Assembly: GCF_014695975.1 (NCBI RefSeq)
Contig: NZ_JACJPI010000045.1
Location: forward strand, 1 to 64,000
From: Leptolyngbya sp. FACHB-321
Lineage (GTDB): Bacteria > Cyanobacteriota > Cyanobacteriia > Leptolyngbyales > Leptolyngbyaceae
Length of the DNA stretch: 64,000 nucleotides
Direction of reading: 5' to 3'
Below, piece by piece: positions 36,137 through 45,776 of this stretch (the first letter of the stretch is position 1; every line of letters begins with the position of its first letter). Position numbers and translations under genes: made by a program. The notes under the pieces are model-generated. The model searched no databases. It was not told where the DNA came from and saw only the letters and a list, made by a program, of their open reading frames with translations.

Positions 36137-37966
36137 CTACCAAAGCTCAAAGGTGACTTCTCGGTGCGACAGGTTGGGATTGTAGTACGGGTCGCCATTG
36201 AGTTTGGCGAAGTAGTGGCTCCACTTTTGGTTCAAGGTTTCCCACTCGTTAGGTTGTAGCCCTGGTTTGCGGCTGAGTGATTCGTAGTGGATCAACTGAG
36301 CATAAGGCGTGACAACGTTGCGGTAACCCGCCTCATGCACTTTCAAGCAAAAGTCTACATCGTTATAGTTGAGCGGAAAAATTTCATCCATGCCACCCAC
36401 TTGATGGAACACTTCCGTGCGGATCATCAAGCAAGCCGCTGTTACCGCCAAGTAGTTGCGATTGACCAGATTGGAGCAAAAGTAGCCGGGATGATCACCA
36501 TCAAAACCGTGAAACGCATGACCTGGATTGCCACCCAGCACCATCACCCCACCATGCTGAATTTTGCCATCAGGATAGAGCAATTTTGCCCCCACTGCGC
36601 CGATCGCCTCTTGCTGGGCAAACTCCACCATCGACTCTAACCAGGCAGGTGTTGTGACTTCCGTATCATCATTCAGCAGCAAGAGAAACTCTCCCCTCGC
36701 GTTAGCAGCACCCTGATTAATGCGGTGAGCAAAGTTAAACGGCTCCTCAGAGCGTACGAGCCGAACATTTGCTACCGGAGAACCATCGGCAGGCTGCATG
36801 ATGGCTGCTAGCGTACTGTCTGGGATGTCGTACCCATCCACCAGCACCAGCTCAAACTTGCGATAGGTACTGCGTTCTTGAATGCTACGGATGCAGTTCT
36901 CCAACGCGACTAGAGAACCTTCTGACGTATGCAAGGCTTTGCCAGCACTGGGGATAATAATGCTAATTAAGGGTTCGCCCAGAATGTGACGGCGTACGCG
37001 CCAAAAGCCAGGGCGATCGGGTGCTGCCTCAACCCAACCGGGATAGGGGCTGCGTGCCACCATTGCTTCCAACGCCTGACGCGCTGCAATATATGCCCAC
37101 GGCTTTGCTTGCTCGCCTCCGGCTGTCACCGACGCGGGAATAATGCGCCAGTGATACAACACCTTCGGGATGTGGTAGATCTGCTTGGTTCGCTCGACCA
37201 TACGCAGCACTAGATCATAATCCTGAGAGCCATCGTAGCCTGCGCGAAAGCCATTAATCTCGCGGATAAGGCTTGTGCGGTAGACACCTAAATGGCAGGT
37301 GTACATGCAGGCGTGAAAGTAGTCAGGCGACCAGTCGGGCTTGAAGAATGGATCGAGCCGTTTCCCAGCCGTATCCATTTTGTCTTCATCGCTGTAGATA
37401 AAGTCAGCTTCTGGATGCTCGTTGATAAGTTTGGCGTTCTCAAACAGTGCATTGACGGCAAGCTCGTCATCGTGATCGAGCAACGCAATGTAGTCGCCCG
37501 TTGCTAGCGCCAGTGCATCATTGCTGGCAGCCACAATCTGACCATTTTCTGAACGAAAGACGACCTTAATGCGAGGGTCGAGCTTGCTGTAGCGGGTCAG
37601 GATTTGCTTGATATGAGGCTTGGGAGAGGCATCATCAGCGATGCAAAGTTCCCAATGGGGGTAAATCTGGTTTTGTACCGATCGAATTGCTTTTTCTAGC
37701 CAAACTGCCTCAACGTTGTAAACGGGCATGATCACTGAGAAGGTTGGGCGTATAGACCAACCTTCGATCGCGCGTTGGGCAGCCAGCAGATCGGCGCGAG
37801 TAAGGCACTCACGCGCTACCCATTTTTGATAGTTCGCCTGACCGCGAAACTTTTCTAAGCTACGTCTGTAGAGAAACTTTAGCAGACCGATCGTATTGCG
37901 TTCGCGCCAGACCCGCCATAGCTTGACAAGTTTACGGCTGATAGAAACGAGAGGGTTGGCGCTCAT
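36137..37966 (-). CDS. Tandem glycosyltransferase family 2 protein
   Basis: A 609-residue protein with two GT2 domains. The first (about residues 75-315) starts PTFSVIMPVYNVEAVWLEKAI and has the DXD-like LLDHDDELA and IYSDEDKMD. The second (about 340-600) starts PLISIIIPSAGK and has LLLLNDDTEVTTPAWL and NDVDFCLKVHEAGYR. The N-terminal 70 residues are basic. Such double transferases build surface polysaccharides, O-antigen or rhamnan-like chains, using nucleotide sugars at the cytosolic side. No other polysaccharide gene is adjacent. Its stop lies 26 bases from the convergent methyltransferase. The substrate is unknown. Confidence 0.88.
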   Translation of the reverse strand: MSANPLVSISRKLVKLWRVWRERNTIGLLKFLYRRSLEKFRGQANYQKWVARECLTRADLLAAQRAIEGWSIRPTFSVIMPVYNVEAVWLEKAIRSVQNQIYPHWELCIADDASPKPHIKQILTRYSKLDPRIKVVFRSENGQIVAASNDALALATGDYIALLDHDDELAVNALFENAKLINEHPEADFIYSDEDKMDTAGKRLDPFFKPDWSPDYFHACMYTCHLGVYRTSLIREINGFRAGYDGSQDYDLVLRMVERTKQIYHIPKVLYHWRIIPASVTAGGEQAKPWAYIAARQALEAMVARSPYPGWVEAAPDRPGFWRVRRHILGEPLISIIIPSAGKALHTSEGSLVALENCIRSIQERSTYRKFELVLVDGYDIPDSTLAAIMQPADGSPVANVRLVRSEEPFNFAHRINQGAANARGEFLLLLNDDTEVTTPAWLESMVEFAQQEAIGAVGAKLLYPDGKIQHGGVMVLGGNPGHAFHGFDGDHPGYFCSNLVNRNYLAVTAACLMIRTEVFHQVGGMDEIFPLNYNDVDFCLKVHEAGYRNVVTPYAQLIHYESLSRKPGLQPNEWETLNQKWSHYFAKLNGDPYYNPNLSHREVTFELW

Positions 37967-38100
37967 GGCATCGGTTGCATTGGGGGCACTGTCAATTCTT
38001 GCCTATTCTCCAACGTTTGGTTGCTAAAGTTATGCCAAAAGCTCTGTTGGTTTCAGTTCTAGTGTGATTACAGTTCTCATCAAGTTCTCATCAATAGTCG

Positions 38101-38358
38101 TCACAGTTCTGATGGCGAATCAGGCGCAACGATCTCTCCTTCACCGATAGTCAGCATTTTCTGCTGATCGGTAATCAAATCGGTCAATTCATTGAACTGC
38201 ACCCCCATCGACTGACAGGCTTGCTGTAGCTCGTGCTTGAACGTGTTGAGATCAGCACCATAACCGCAAAGATTAGCAGCCGTCTCTGTTCCCTGCTTTG
38301 CATTTGCGCGCGCACAATCAACGAGTTCTAAACCTTTCAGCGGTGCGGTTGCTGCCAT
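38101..38358 (-). CDS. Small hypothetical protein
   Basis: An 85-residue soluble protein, MAATAPLKGLELVDCARANAKQ..., with two or three Cys (DCARAN, NLCGYG, QQACQSMG) and an acidic tail. It is predicted mainly helical. I recall similar short proteins in other cyanobacteria but no function. It lies 71 bases downstream of the M20 amidohydrolase on the same strand and could be its co-transcribed partner. Confidence 0.6.
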   Translation of the reverse strand: MAATAPLKGLELVDCARANAKQGTETAANLCGYGADLNTFKHELQQACQSMGVQFNELTDLITDQQKMLTIGEGEIVAPDSPSEL

Positions 38359-38429
38359 GTTGGTTTCACTAACGCTACGCCTATCACTATCTTATGGACA
38401 GCGCTGCTAGCTATCCACCAACAGGCGGA

Positions 38430-39623
38430 TTATTCACTACGACTGCTGGGAGACTGCCAATACTGACAGGCAGCATACGCCATTGTGACAACACCTGTGA
38501 TGATCGCCGTTTCATCGATCGCAAACTGTGGATGATGCAGCGGATAGTTCTGCCGATCCTTAAACCCAACGCCAAGCCGAAACATGCTGCCCGGAGCATG
38601 TTGCAGGTAAACCGAAAAGTCCTCCGCACCCAGTGATGGTTCATGCAGCATCTGAATGCCTTGAGTACCCCAGGCATCAACAGCGGCACTTTCTAGAAGC
38701 TGAGTCATCACGGTATCATTTTGCACGGACGGTGTACCGTGTCGGTAGTGGAGTTCGTAACGGGCACCGTATGTCTGGCAAAGGTTCGCCACGATCTGCT
38801 CAATCCAGCCAGGTAGAGCAGCACTGGTTTCGGGGTGGAGCGATCGCACCGTGCCCAAAAGCTGCACTCGATCAGCAATTACATTGGGGGCACGTCCACC
38901 GTTAATTTGCCCGATCGTCAGCACAACAGGACGTAGCGGATTTTGCGTCCGGCTGATGGCTTGCTGGAGGGTAGTGATCACCTGAGACGCAATCCAGATC
39001 GCATCGATCGCCTCATGAGGTCGTGCCCCATGCCCCGACTCTCCCAGAATCGTGATCTCCAAATCATCGGCTGCGGCAGTCAGTGCGCCGTAGCGAATGC
39101 CAATGACCCCTGCCGGAATGGATGGAAACACGTGCAGCGACAAAATGCCCGCCACATCTTCCATCACGCCATCTTCCACCATCCACTTGGCACCCTGAGC
39201 AATCTCTTCTGCCGATTGAAACAGAAAGCGAATGTTGCCCGGTAGGGCTAACCCCAGTTGCGACAGCACCATCGCGGTACCCAAACCGACGGTTGTGTGA
39301 ACATCGTGCCCACAGGCGTGCATAATCCCAGCCTGCCGTGACGCAAAGACTAGCTCAGTTTTTTCATGAATGGGCAGCGCATCCATATCAGTGCGAATTG
39401 CCAAGCGGCGGTCATCTGTGCCTTGACCCAGTAGTTCGCCAACGACACCAACTTTGCCAATCCCTTCTTGTACGTGCAGCCCGCAGGACGACAACACCCC
39501 TGCCACGTATGCTGCTGTCTTGTGCTCTTGCCCGCTTAGTTCGGGGTGGCTATGCAGGTGGCGACGAATTTCGATCAGTCGAGGAGCCAGTTTAGCAGTG
39601 ATGTCTTTAATTTGGGCAAGCAT
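38430..39623 (-). CDS. M20-family amidohydrolase (N-acyl-amino acid / IAA-amide hydrolase type)
   Basis: A 397-residue di-metal amidohydrolase. Metal ligands are in MHACGHDVHTT (Cys and His), QSAEEIAQGAKWM (two Glu) and ILSLHVFPSI (His), with a last His in the C-terminal region where SLGAEDFSVYLQHAPGSMFRLG also lies. The dimerisation domain is at about residues 190-310. Known relatives cleave acyl or indole-acetyl amino acids or N-acetyl-diaminopimelate; the substrate here is unknown. The length is normal and the start MLAQIKDITAKLAPRLIEIRRHLHSHPELS is typical. Confidence 0.92.
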   Translation of the reverse strand: MLAQIKDITAKLAPRLIEIRRHLHSHPELSGQEHKTAAYVAGVLSSCGLHVQEGIGKVGVVGELLGQGTDDRRLAIRTDMDALPIHEKTELVFASRQAGIMHACGHDVHTTVGLGTAMVLSQLGLALPGNIRFLFQSAEEIAQGAKWMVEDGVMEDVAGILSLHVFPSIPAGVIGIRYGALTAAADDLEITILGESGHGARPHEAIDAIWIASQVITTLQQAISRTQNPLRPVVLTIGQINGGRAPNVIADRVQLLGTVRSLHPETSAALPGWIEQIVANLCQTYGARYELHYRHGTPSVQNDTVMTQLLESAAVDAWGTQGIQMLHEPSLGAEDFSVYLQHAPGSMFRLGVGFKDRQNYPLHHPQFAIDETAIITGVVTMAYAACQYWQSPSSRSE

Positions 39624-39714
39624 GAATCAAGTGTAGTGTGCGTTACTCCCATAGTAAAAGAGTAAAAGTTTTTACATGAATCTTGGCAGGGCGCGATCGC
39701 CGGATCGAAATGAG

Positions 39715-42195
39715 CTAATCTCGCACCCTCCCAAGCAAGAGTTGCTGTTCTGCCTGCGCGATCGCCCAGTAGGTTGCTTCTACAGCCCCTGGATCAACCG
39801 ATATTGACGTAATACCCCAGCGCACTAGATCTGCGACGAGTTCAGGGTCTTGAGAGGGTGCTTGTCCACAAATGGAACAGGGAATACCAAGCTGGATTGC
39901 CTGCTCGATCAAGCGGGAAATTGCCGCCTTCACTGCGGGATGTCGTGCCTTAAAGCTGCTTGCTAGTAAAGCGTGATCACGATCGACACCTAGCAATAGC
40001 TGCGTCAGATCATTAGTGCCAATGGCAATCCCTTGCGCGCCTGCGCTGACATAGTCTGGCAGCAAGAACAACACTGAGGGCACCTCTGCCATAATCCAAA
40101 GCTGAAACTGGGAGTGGCGCGTTAGCCCTGCCGCCTGCACCCGCTCACGACAAAAGGCGAATTCTTCTACTGTGCGAACAAACGGCAGCAGCAGGTGGAT
40201 ATTGGTATACGTTGCCTGTACCTGAGCCAGAGCAGCCAGCTCCAGATCAAACAGCGTGGGGTCAAGGCAATAGCTGAAGGTGCCGTGTAAACCAAGCGTT
40301 GGGTTCACCTCGATCGGTACCACTTCACCGCCTATTAACCCTCTTGCTTCGTGCGATCTTAAATCAAGCGAACGATAGAACACAGGACGTGGTGCTAAAG
40401 CGGCTGCAAATTGGCTGATACGTATTGCCAGACGCTCAACCAGTGCTGCGCTACGTCCGCTATGTACCCATTGGAGTGGATGCTGGTAATCCAACGCTGC
40501 AATGGCTAGCAGCTCACCGCGCAACAAACCAATGCCATCGATCGGTAAGGCAGCAATCATCTCAAGGGTTTGGGGTTGGCTCAGGTTCACCATTAGCTTG
40601 GTGAGCAAGGGAGGGCGATTGGCAGATCTAGGTGTCTCAGTGGGTAGGGTCATTGGAAGCGTTGCTTCTGCCTCCTCAGCCTGGAGTTGGTCGACAAGGC
40701 GATAGACGTTGCCACGATCGCCATCGACCAGAATCAACTCACCTGTTTGAATCTGCTGTGTCGCATGAGTGGCTGCCAGCACGGCGGGAACGCCAACTTC
40801 TCTCGCAATAATGGCGCTGTGCGAGGTCATGCTGCCTTGCTCTAGCACAAGACCAGCCGCCTGCTTGATCGACAGTAACCAGTGCGGCGGTAGCATCTCA
40901 GCAATCAAGATTGTTCCAGGCATCAGTGTGTCGATCGCCTCACCCAGCGCAATGACTCTTGCCTTGCCGATCACCTGCCCCGGCGCAGCGGCTAGCCCAG
41001 CCAACAGCAGCACTCGATCGGCAACCGCAACGGGTGGCTCTGCAACCAATGGTTCTGAGTCTGGAGGCGCAGCACGATCAGGTCTCACCATGACTTGAGC
41101 CGATGAGTCCAGCAAGGGATACGGCTGGCGCGTTGCTGGTGTAATCAGTTGAGTCAGGTAAAACTGGGGTGAACAACCCTGCTCCTCACAGAACGTCCAT
41201 TCCAACACCGTCGCCTGATTGAAAGTAGCTACGACAGCGCGCACAAGCTGCACCAAAGCACCAAGCTGCGCCTCCTTGAGGGCGAACTCTACTTGCTGTG
41301 TTTCGTTGAGTAAATAGGCTTGCAGCAGCGGTAAGTGAGCATGAGGCAGCAACGGTGTCATGTAAGACGATCGCACAGCTTCATCGCTAGCGGCTCCAAC
41401 ATTAACGGTTGCAGTCTCCGCTACCTGATAAACGATCGTTCGTTTTCCAAGTTGCTGCGCCTGCACTATGCCGCTACTGGCATGAACCTTATAGACATCT
41501 GGCGACACTTCACCCCAGTCGATCGCCATGCCCAGCCCAGCCGTTGCCTGCACTTGCAACGTATCGCCCAGTCGTTGCACCGTGCCAGAGGCGATCGCTG
41601 ATCGTAGCGGCTGCACCAGCACTGCCAGCTTGACCTGCTGCAATTGAATGCCCAAACGTTGCCAATAGAATAAACTCTTAGCACGAAAAAGTTGTGCCCA
41701 AAGACGCTTTAGCCCTTGAGCAAGCTCGGCTTCCGTTGCCCGACAGACCTGAATGTCAAAGAGCGCTGAACTTCTACCGTTTGCGATCGCCTCTGTTGCT
41801 GCGGTTCTAGTGGTCGTCTTCACAAACAGAGAAGGGCGCAGCACTATCACAGGCGTTTGTAACTGCTGCATTGCATCTGTGATCTCTGCTAGACAATCGG
41901 TTGGTAAGGTTGGTGCTTCGATGGACTGCCGCAGTCGTTGGGCGATCGCCTGAAGTTGCCGTGGATTCTCGATGTCTAGCCGCAGCGACGAGTGCGGTAA
42001 ATCAGCAAAGAGGGGTTCTGACCAGTCGATCGTTTCCAGAAACTGCTGTAAAACGCGGGCAGAAACAACAAACCCTGGTACAACAGGAAAGCCCTTTTGC
42101 AGCAACTGGCTCAGGTACAGCGCTTTGTTACCGACTAAACTTCGATCGTGCGGTTGAATCTGGTTGAGCCAGTAGAGATTAGCCACAGCAGCCAT
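39715..42195 (-). CDS. PEP-utilising enzyme family protein with degenerate ATP-binding part
   Basis: An 826-residue relative of PEP synthase and pyruvate phosphate dikinase. The swivelling phospho-His domain is well kept (GSMTSHSAIIAREVGVPAVLA, about residues 450-475), as are the C-terminal parts GIGLLRGEL, FYRSLDLRSHEARGL, IGTNDLTQLLLGVDRD and CGQAPSQDP with the catalytic Cys. In contrast the N-terminal ATP-binding part lacks the usual RSSAT.ED and SFAGQ loops. The family's GxRG Arg is His in NPTLGLHG. I recall this long, divergent form as 'putative PEP-binding protein' in other cyanobacteria. It may have lost full synthase activity. The upstream 394 bases hold an imperfect direct repeat. 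Confidence 0.82.
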   Translation of the reverse strand: MAAVANLYWLNQIQPHDRSLVGNKALYLSQLLQKGFPVVPGFVVSARVLQQFLETIDWSEPLFADLPHSSLRLDIENPRQLQAIAQRLRQSIEAPTLPTDCLAEITDAMQQLQTPVIVLRPSLFVKTTTRTAATEAIANGRSSALFDIQVCRATEAELAQGLKRLWAQLFRAKSLFYWQRLGIQLQQVKLAVLVQPLRSAIASGTVQRLGDTLQVQATAGLGMAIDWGEVSPDVYKVHASSGIVQAQQLGKRTIVYQVAETATVNVGAASDEAVRSSYMTPLLPHAHLPLLQAYLLNETQQVEFALKEAQLGALVQLVRAVVATFNQATVLEWTFCEEQGCSPQFYLTQLITPATRQPYPLLDSSAQVMVRPDRAAPPDSEPLVAEPPVAVADRVLLLAGLAAAPGQVIGKARVIALGEAIDTLMPGTILIAEMLPPHWLLSIKQAAGLVLEQGSMTSHSAIIAREVGVPAVLAATHATQQIQTGELILVDGDRGNVYRLVDQLQAEEAEATLPMTLPTETPRSANRPPLLTKLMVNLSQPQTLEMIAALPIDGIGLLRGELLAIAALDYQHPLQWVHSGRSAALVERLAIRISQFAAALAPRPVFYRSLDLRSHEARGLIGGEVVPIEVNPTLGLHGTFSYCLDPTLFDLELAALAQVQATYTNIHLLLPFVRTVEEFAFCRERVQAAGLTRHSQFQLWIMAEVPSVLFLLPDYVSAGAQGIAIGTNDLTQLLLGVDRDHALLASSFKARHPAVKAAISRLIEQAIQLGIPCSICGQAPSQDPELVADLVRWGITSISVDPGAVEATYWAIAQAEQQLLLGRVRD

Positions 42196-42387
42196 ACGTA
42201 GCGAACAGTCTTCAATCTTAGAATTTTCGCTGCCGATATGATAGCCATTTGATGGTTGGCGTTGCTGTGGGGTACGAACGGATGCTTTTGCTTCCTGGTT
42301 GCAGTGCTATAGCACAAGGATGACGAGGGACGAAGGATAAGAGATCAATAAAAGCCCTTGTTCAAAGGAGGTTTCAAAGTTTAGGTT

Positions 42388-42502
42388 TGTCTTAACAGTC
42401 TCTTCGACTGCTATGGCAAAAGGCTAAAGGATTAAGTAGAACCCTTACCAGAAGCAGAACTAGGAACCCCAATCTGTCCTAACGTTCTCTTCGATTGCTA
42501 CG
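42388..42502 (+). repeat. Imperfect 28-bp direct repeat upstream of the PEP-utilising gene
   Basis: Two 28-base segments (42388-42415 and 42475-42502) share the pattern TGTCyTAACrkTCTCTTCGA followed by yTGCTAyG, with 5 differences. They are 87 bases apart in a 394-base gene-free interval (42196-42589). Nothing else was seen in the interval. Confidence 0.6.
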
Positions 42503-42589
42503 TACGTCCCTACAAAATTTGCACTATCAAGCGGCCTCTACTGGCTTCCTAACTAATTAGTCGTGAGGATAAAGGATACCTTGCCGTCA

Positions 42590-45469
42590 CTACGTTGCTG
42601 TGCGATTAACCAACGCTAAAACAGCTTGCGCGATCGCGGCAGGATCGATCGGTTTCGCAAGGTGCATTTGAAAGCCACTGGTTAAGGCTTGCTGGCGATC
42701 GTCGTCCGTCGCATATGCCGTCAGCGCCAGTGCTGGCAAAAAGGTACCCTGTGCCGCGTCTAGTGACCTGACTTTGCGGATGAACGTGTAGCCGTCTTCA
42801 TCAGGCATCCCAATATCACTCACCAGTGCATCGGGTTTCCAGCTTGCTGGGGCAGCATCCAATGGTTGAGTGAGCAGACTTAAGGCTTCTGCTGCCGACG
42901 CTGCTACGGTCACGATCGCGCCATAGTGTGACATGGCTGCTTGTAAAAAATCTCGGGTATCCGGTTCGTCATCCACTACAAGGATGTGTAGTCCTGAGAG
43001 TAAGTCTAACGAGTCGCTGCCCGATGCCGCCCTGGGCAGAGCAAGACCGGAGTTCTTAGCCTGCGGTGTCGGTTGGGCTGAAGAAGGCACAGCGTGATCG
43101 CTGCTGGAAGGAGTTCCACCATCATTTCCGCTGTCTATGGCTGGGCTGTCTAGTCGTGCTTGGGGGCTGACCGTTTCCGTCGCTACATTCATCAAGGGCA
43201 AGGTAATCATAAATTTGGCTCCCTGTCCCAGACCCAAACTATCGGCATGTACGGTGCCGCCATGCAGCTCTACCAGGTGCCGGACGATCGCTAATCCCAG
43301 TCCTAACCCTCCTTCTGCCCGTGTTGATGATGAATCTGCCTGCCGAAAGCGATCGAACACGAAGGGAAGAAACGCCTCGCTGATACCTTTACCTGTATCT
43401 GTGACGCTAATGTGGGCATGGGAAAGGTGAGGCGTGGATCTTGCAGCCTGTAGTTTTACATCCACACGCCCACCCTCAGGTGTAAATTTAATGGCGTTAG
43501 CAAGCAGGTTCCAGACTGCCTGCTGCAAGCGATCCGGATCACCCAGCACCATTAACGGCATAGTCTCTAGTGGGGCATCTTGCAACCATGTCACAGTAAT
43601 CGACTTTGCAACGGCAGCCGGACGCATTGTGTCGATCGCGGCTGTTACGACCGTCGCCAGATCAACGGGTTGCGGTTGCAGGCGCAGTCTGCCCTGCGTA
43701 ATGGTTGAAACGTCCAGAATATCGTTGATGAGCTGGTTTTGTAACCGGGCGTTGCGTTCGATCGTTTCTAAGGTGCGTGCGGTGGTGACTGGGTCAAACT
43801 GGCGTGTCCGCAGCAACCGTGCCCAGCCCAGAATTGAGTTGAGCGGTGTACGCAACTCATGCGAAAGGACAGCGAGGAACTCATCTTTCATCCGGTTTGC
43901 CTGAGCAAGTTCTTCCGTTTGGGTACGGAGGGTTTGCTCTAACTGCTTGCGCTCAGTCAGGTCGAGAATGAAGGCAATCGTCTGCTGTTTCGCCTCGCCC
44001 AAAAGCCCAAAACCTATAAGAACAGGCACCCGGCTACCATCTTTGCGGATGTACTCTTTTTCGTAAGGAACGCAGTGTTCTCCTGCTTGTACCGTCAAAA
44101 TGCTTTGCTCATCCAGAGGTAAATATTCGGCTGGAGTTATCTCAGTCCAGCGGAGCTTGCCTGTACACAGATCGTCACGCGAATACCCAACCATGCGAAG
44201 AAATTCATCATTGGCTTCGTTAATATCTCCGTTAATTTGACCAAAAAGAATGCCGATGACATTCGCTTCGACCAGACTGTTTAGCCGTTCCTGGCTCAGT
44301 TTTAGCGCTACTTCTGCCTGCTTACGGGCGCTCAAATCAGCCACGATCGACAGAACGCAATCTTCTTCCGCCGTCAACCCTCGCAGCACTGCCGTCCAGA
44401 TGCCCACATAAATGAAAGCGCCATCTTTACGCTGGCGGTACGTTTCCATGCCATCTAGCAGCGTGCCGTTAAGAGTAGCAGCAATGTTCGCGGCGAATTC
44501 TGCTTGTTTCTCCTCTGGCACCGTAGGCATCACATGATTGATCGTCTCGTTTGCCCGCCAGCCAAAAATTTGCTCGGCGGCTGGGTTCCATCGTTTCACA
44601 ATGCCCTGACGATCGAGTACTGTAATGGCGACTGGCGATGCCTGAATCAACGCTTGAAGTTCCTGGTTGGTTTCTTGCAGCGATCGCTCTACCTGCTTGC
44701 GTTCTGTAATATCAATACCGGTGCTAATGACATGGCTAACGGCACCCCACTCATCTAGCAAGACATTGCTCGACCAGGTAATTAAACGCCGCCTGCCGTC
44801 TCTGGCAAGCCAGTAGTTCTCATACTCACTGGGTACAGCATTGACGCATAGATTTCGGAAGACCTGCTTCACGGGTTCGATATCTTCTACCAGCAAAAAC
44901 AGATCCCAAACGTATTTGCCTCGCACTTCTGCAAAGGTATAGCCTGTGAGCTGTTCACATGCCCGGTTGAACTGAATAATCCTGCCCCAATGATCGAGCA
45001 CAACGATAAAGCTACCCGCTGTACTGACGATCGCCGTAATCAAATCTCGCTCATGCCGCAGCGCTCTCACCAATTCCCGTCGCGTTGAACTAAGTGAAAC
45101 CAACAACAGTGAGGTCAGTACAAAGATGCCTAATCTCACCAGGTCACCCGGAGCGCTAACTCTCAAGACGTAGATTGGCGGCAAGAAAAAGTAGGTCGCT
45201 GCCAACGCTGCGATCGCAGTAGCACAGAGTCCGGCACCCAACCCGCCATACCAGGCACTCACCATGACAGCCGCAAAAAATACTAAGAATGGTGAGCTAC
45301 CTATAGGCATCCAGGAGCCTAACCCTAGCATTAGCACCAGCGCCAATAGAACACAAAAAAGGGCGACACCATACCGTAGCCACCGGGGGCGTTCTGGCTT
45401 AAGCGTCGGTTGCGTTACTAAGGGCGCGAGTGGTGGTGGAGAGGGAGCGTGAGACTGACGGGACAGCAA
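42590..45469 (-). CDS. Membrane PAS-rich hybrid sensor histidine kinase
   Basis: A 959-residue hybrid kinase. An N-terminal DUF4118-type set of four membrane helices (about residues 30-125) is followed by three PAS/PAC units (about 135-260, 265-390 and 395-515). A HisKA domain follows (FLAVLSHELRTPLNSILGWARLL, His near 545), then a HATPase (NLLANAIKF, GGLGLGLAI, about 640-755), a Pro/Ser-rich linker and a C-terminal receiver (about 830-955) with ILVVDDEPDTR and the phospho-Asp in LVSDIGMPDEDGY. The middle PAS units could sense redox state or a small ligand, but no heme or flavin residues can be claimed. The missing DNA-binding output suggests a separate partner. Confidence 0.93.
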   Translation of the reverse strand: MLSRQSHAPSPPPLAPLVTQPTLKPERPRWLRYGVALFCVLLALVLMLGLGSWMPIGSSPFLVFFAAVMVSAWYGGLGAGLCATAIAALAATYFFLPPIYVLRVSAPGDLVRLGIFVLTSLLLVSLSSTRRELVRALRHERDLITAIVSTAGSFIVVLDHWGRIIQFNRACEQLTGYTFAEVRGKYVWDLFLLVEDIEPVKQVFRNLCVNAVPSEYENYWLARDGRRRLITWSSNVLLDEWGAVSHVISTGIDITERKQVERSLQETNQELQALIQASPVAITVLDRQGIVKRWNPAAEQIFGWRANETINHVMPTVPEEKQAEFAANIAATLNGTLLDGMETYRQRKDGAFIYVGIWTAVLRGLTAEEDCVLSIVADLSARKQAEVALKLSQERLNSLVEANVIGILFGQINGDINEANDEFLRMVGYSRDDLCTGKLRWTEITPAEYLPLDEQSILTVQAGEHCVPYEKEYIRKDGSRVPVLIGFGLLGEAKQQTIAFILDLTERKQLEQTLRTQTEELAQANRMKDEFLAVLSHELRTPLNSILGWARLLRTRQFDPVTTARTLETIERNARLQNQLINDILDVSTITQGRLRLQPQPVDLATVVTAAIDTMRPAAVAKSITVTWLQDAPLETMPLMVLGDPDRLQQAVWNLLANAIKFTPEGGRVDVKLQAARSTPHLSHAHISVTDTGKGISEAFLPFVFDRFRQADSSSTRAEGGLGLGLAIVRHLVELHGGTVHADSLGLGQGAKFMITLPLMNVATETVSPQARLDSPAIDSGNDGGTPSSSDHAVPSSAQPTPQAKNSGLALPRAASGSDSLDLLSGLHILVVDDEPDTRDFLQAAMSHYGAIVTVAASAAEALSLLTQPLDAAPASWKPDALVSDIGMPDEDGYTFIRKVRSLDAAQGTFLPALALTAYATDDDRQQALTSGFQMHLAKPIDPAAIAQAVLALVNRTAT

Positions 45470-45776
45470 TGCTTACTCCTTTGTGGGTACAGCAGTAGCC
45501 ATATTTGGGCATACTCAAGCGGGTATGTCATATTTCCATCGGTACAAGTTGATACCATAACCTGCCGTAAATTGCCAACAGAGACGCCATAGTGGCTTGT
45601 CTGTAAGCCAAGCGGTGAAAGGTAAAGAGGGGACAGTTGCAAAGAGTATGGCTTCTTTACTTAGAAATGGCTGTAAGCGAATACAAGGGCTGGGGCATCC
45701 ATATTCATTCTGACTCCTGACTCATACTTTCCGTTCTACCAGACTAAAAGAATGCGTTTTTTGAGGTTCTCCCTTC
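45470..45776. other. Gene-free divergent region with repeats
   Basis: 307 bases between divergent kinase and comF genes. At 45613-45676 it holds a member of the AAGAGTATGGC repeat family, with CAAAGAGTATGGCTTCTTTA followed by GAAATGGCTGTAA, closely matching 29720-29760. No coding frame is seen. Confidence 0.5.
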
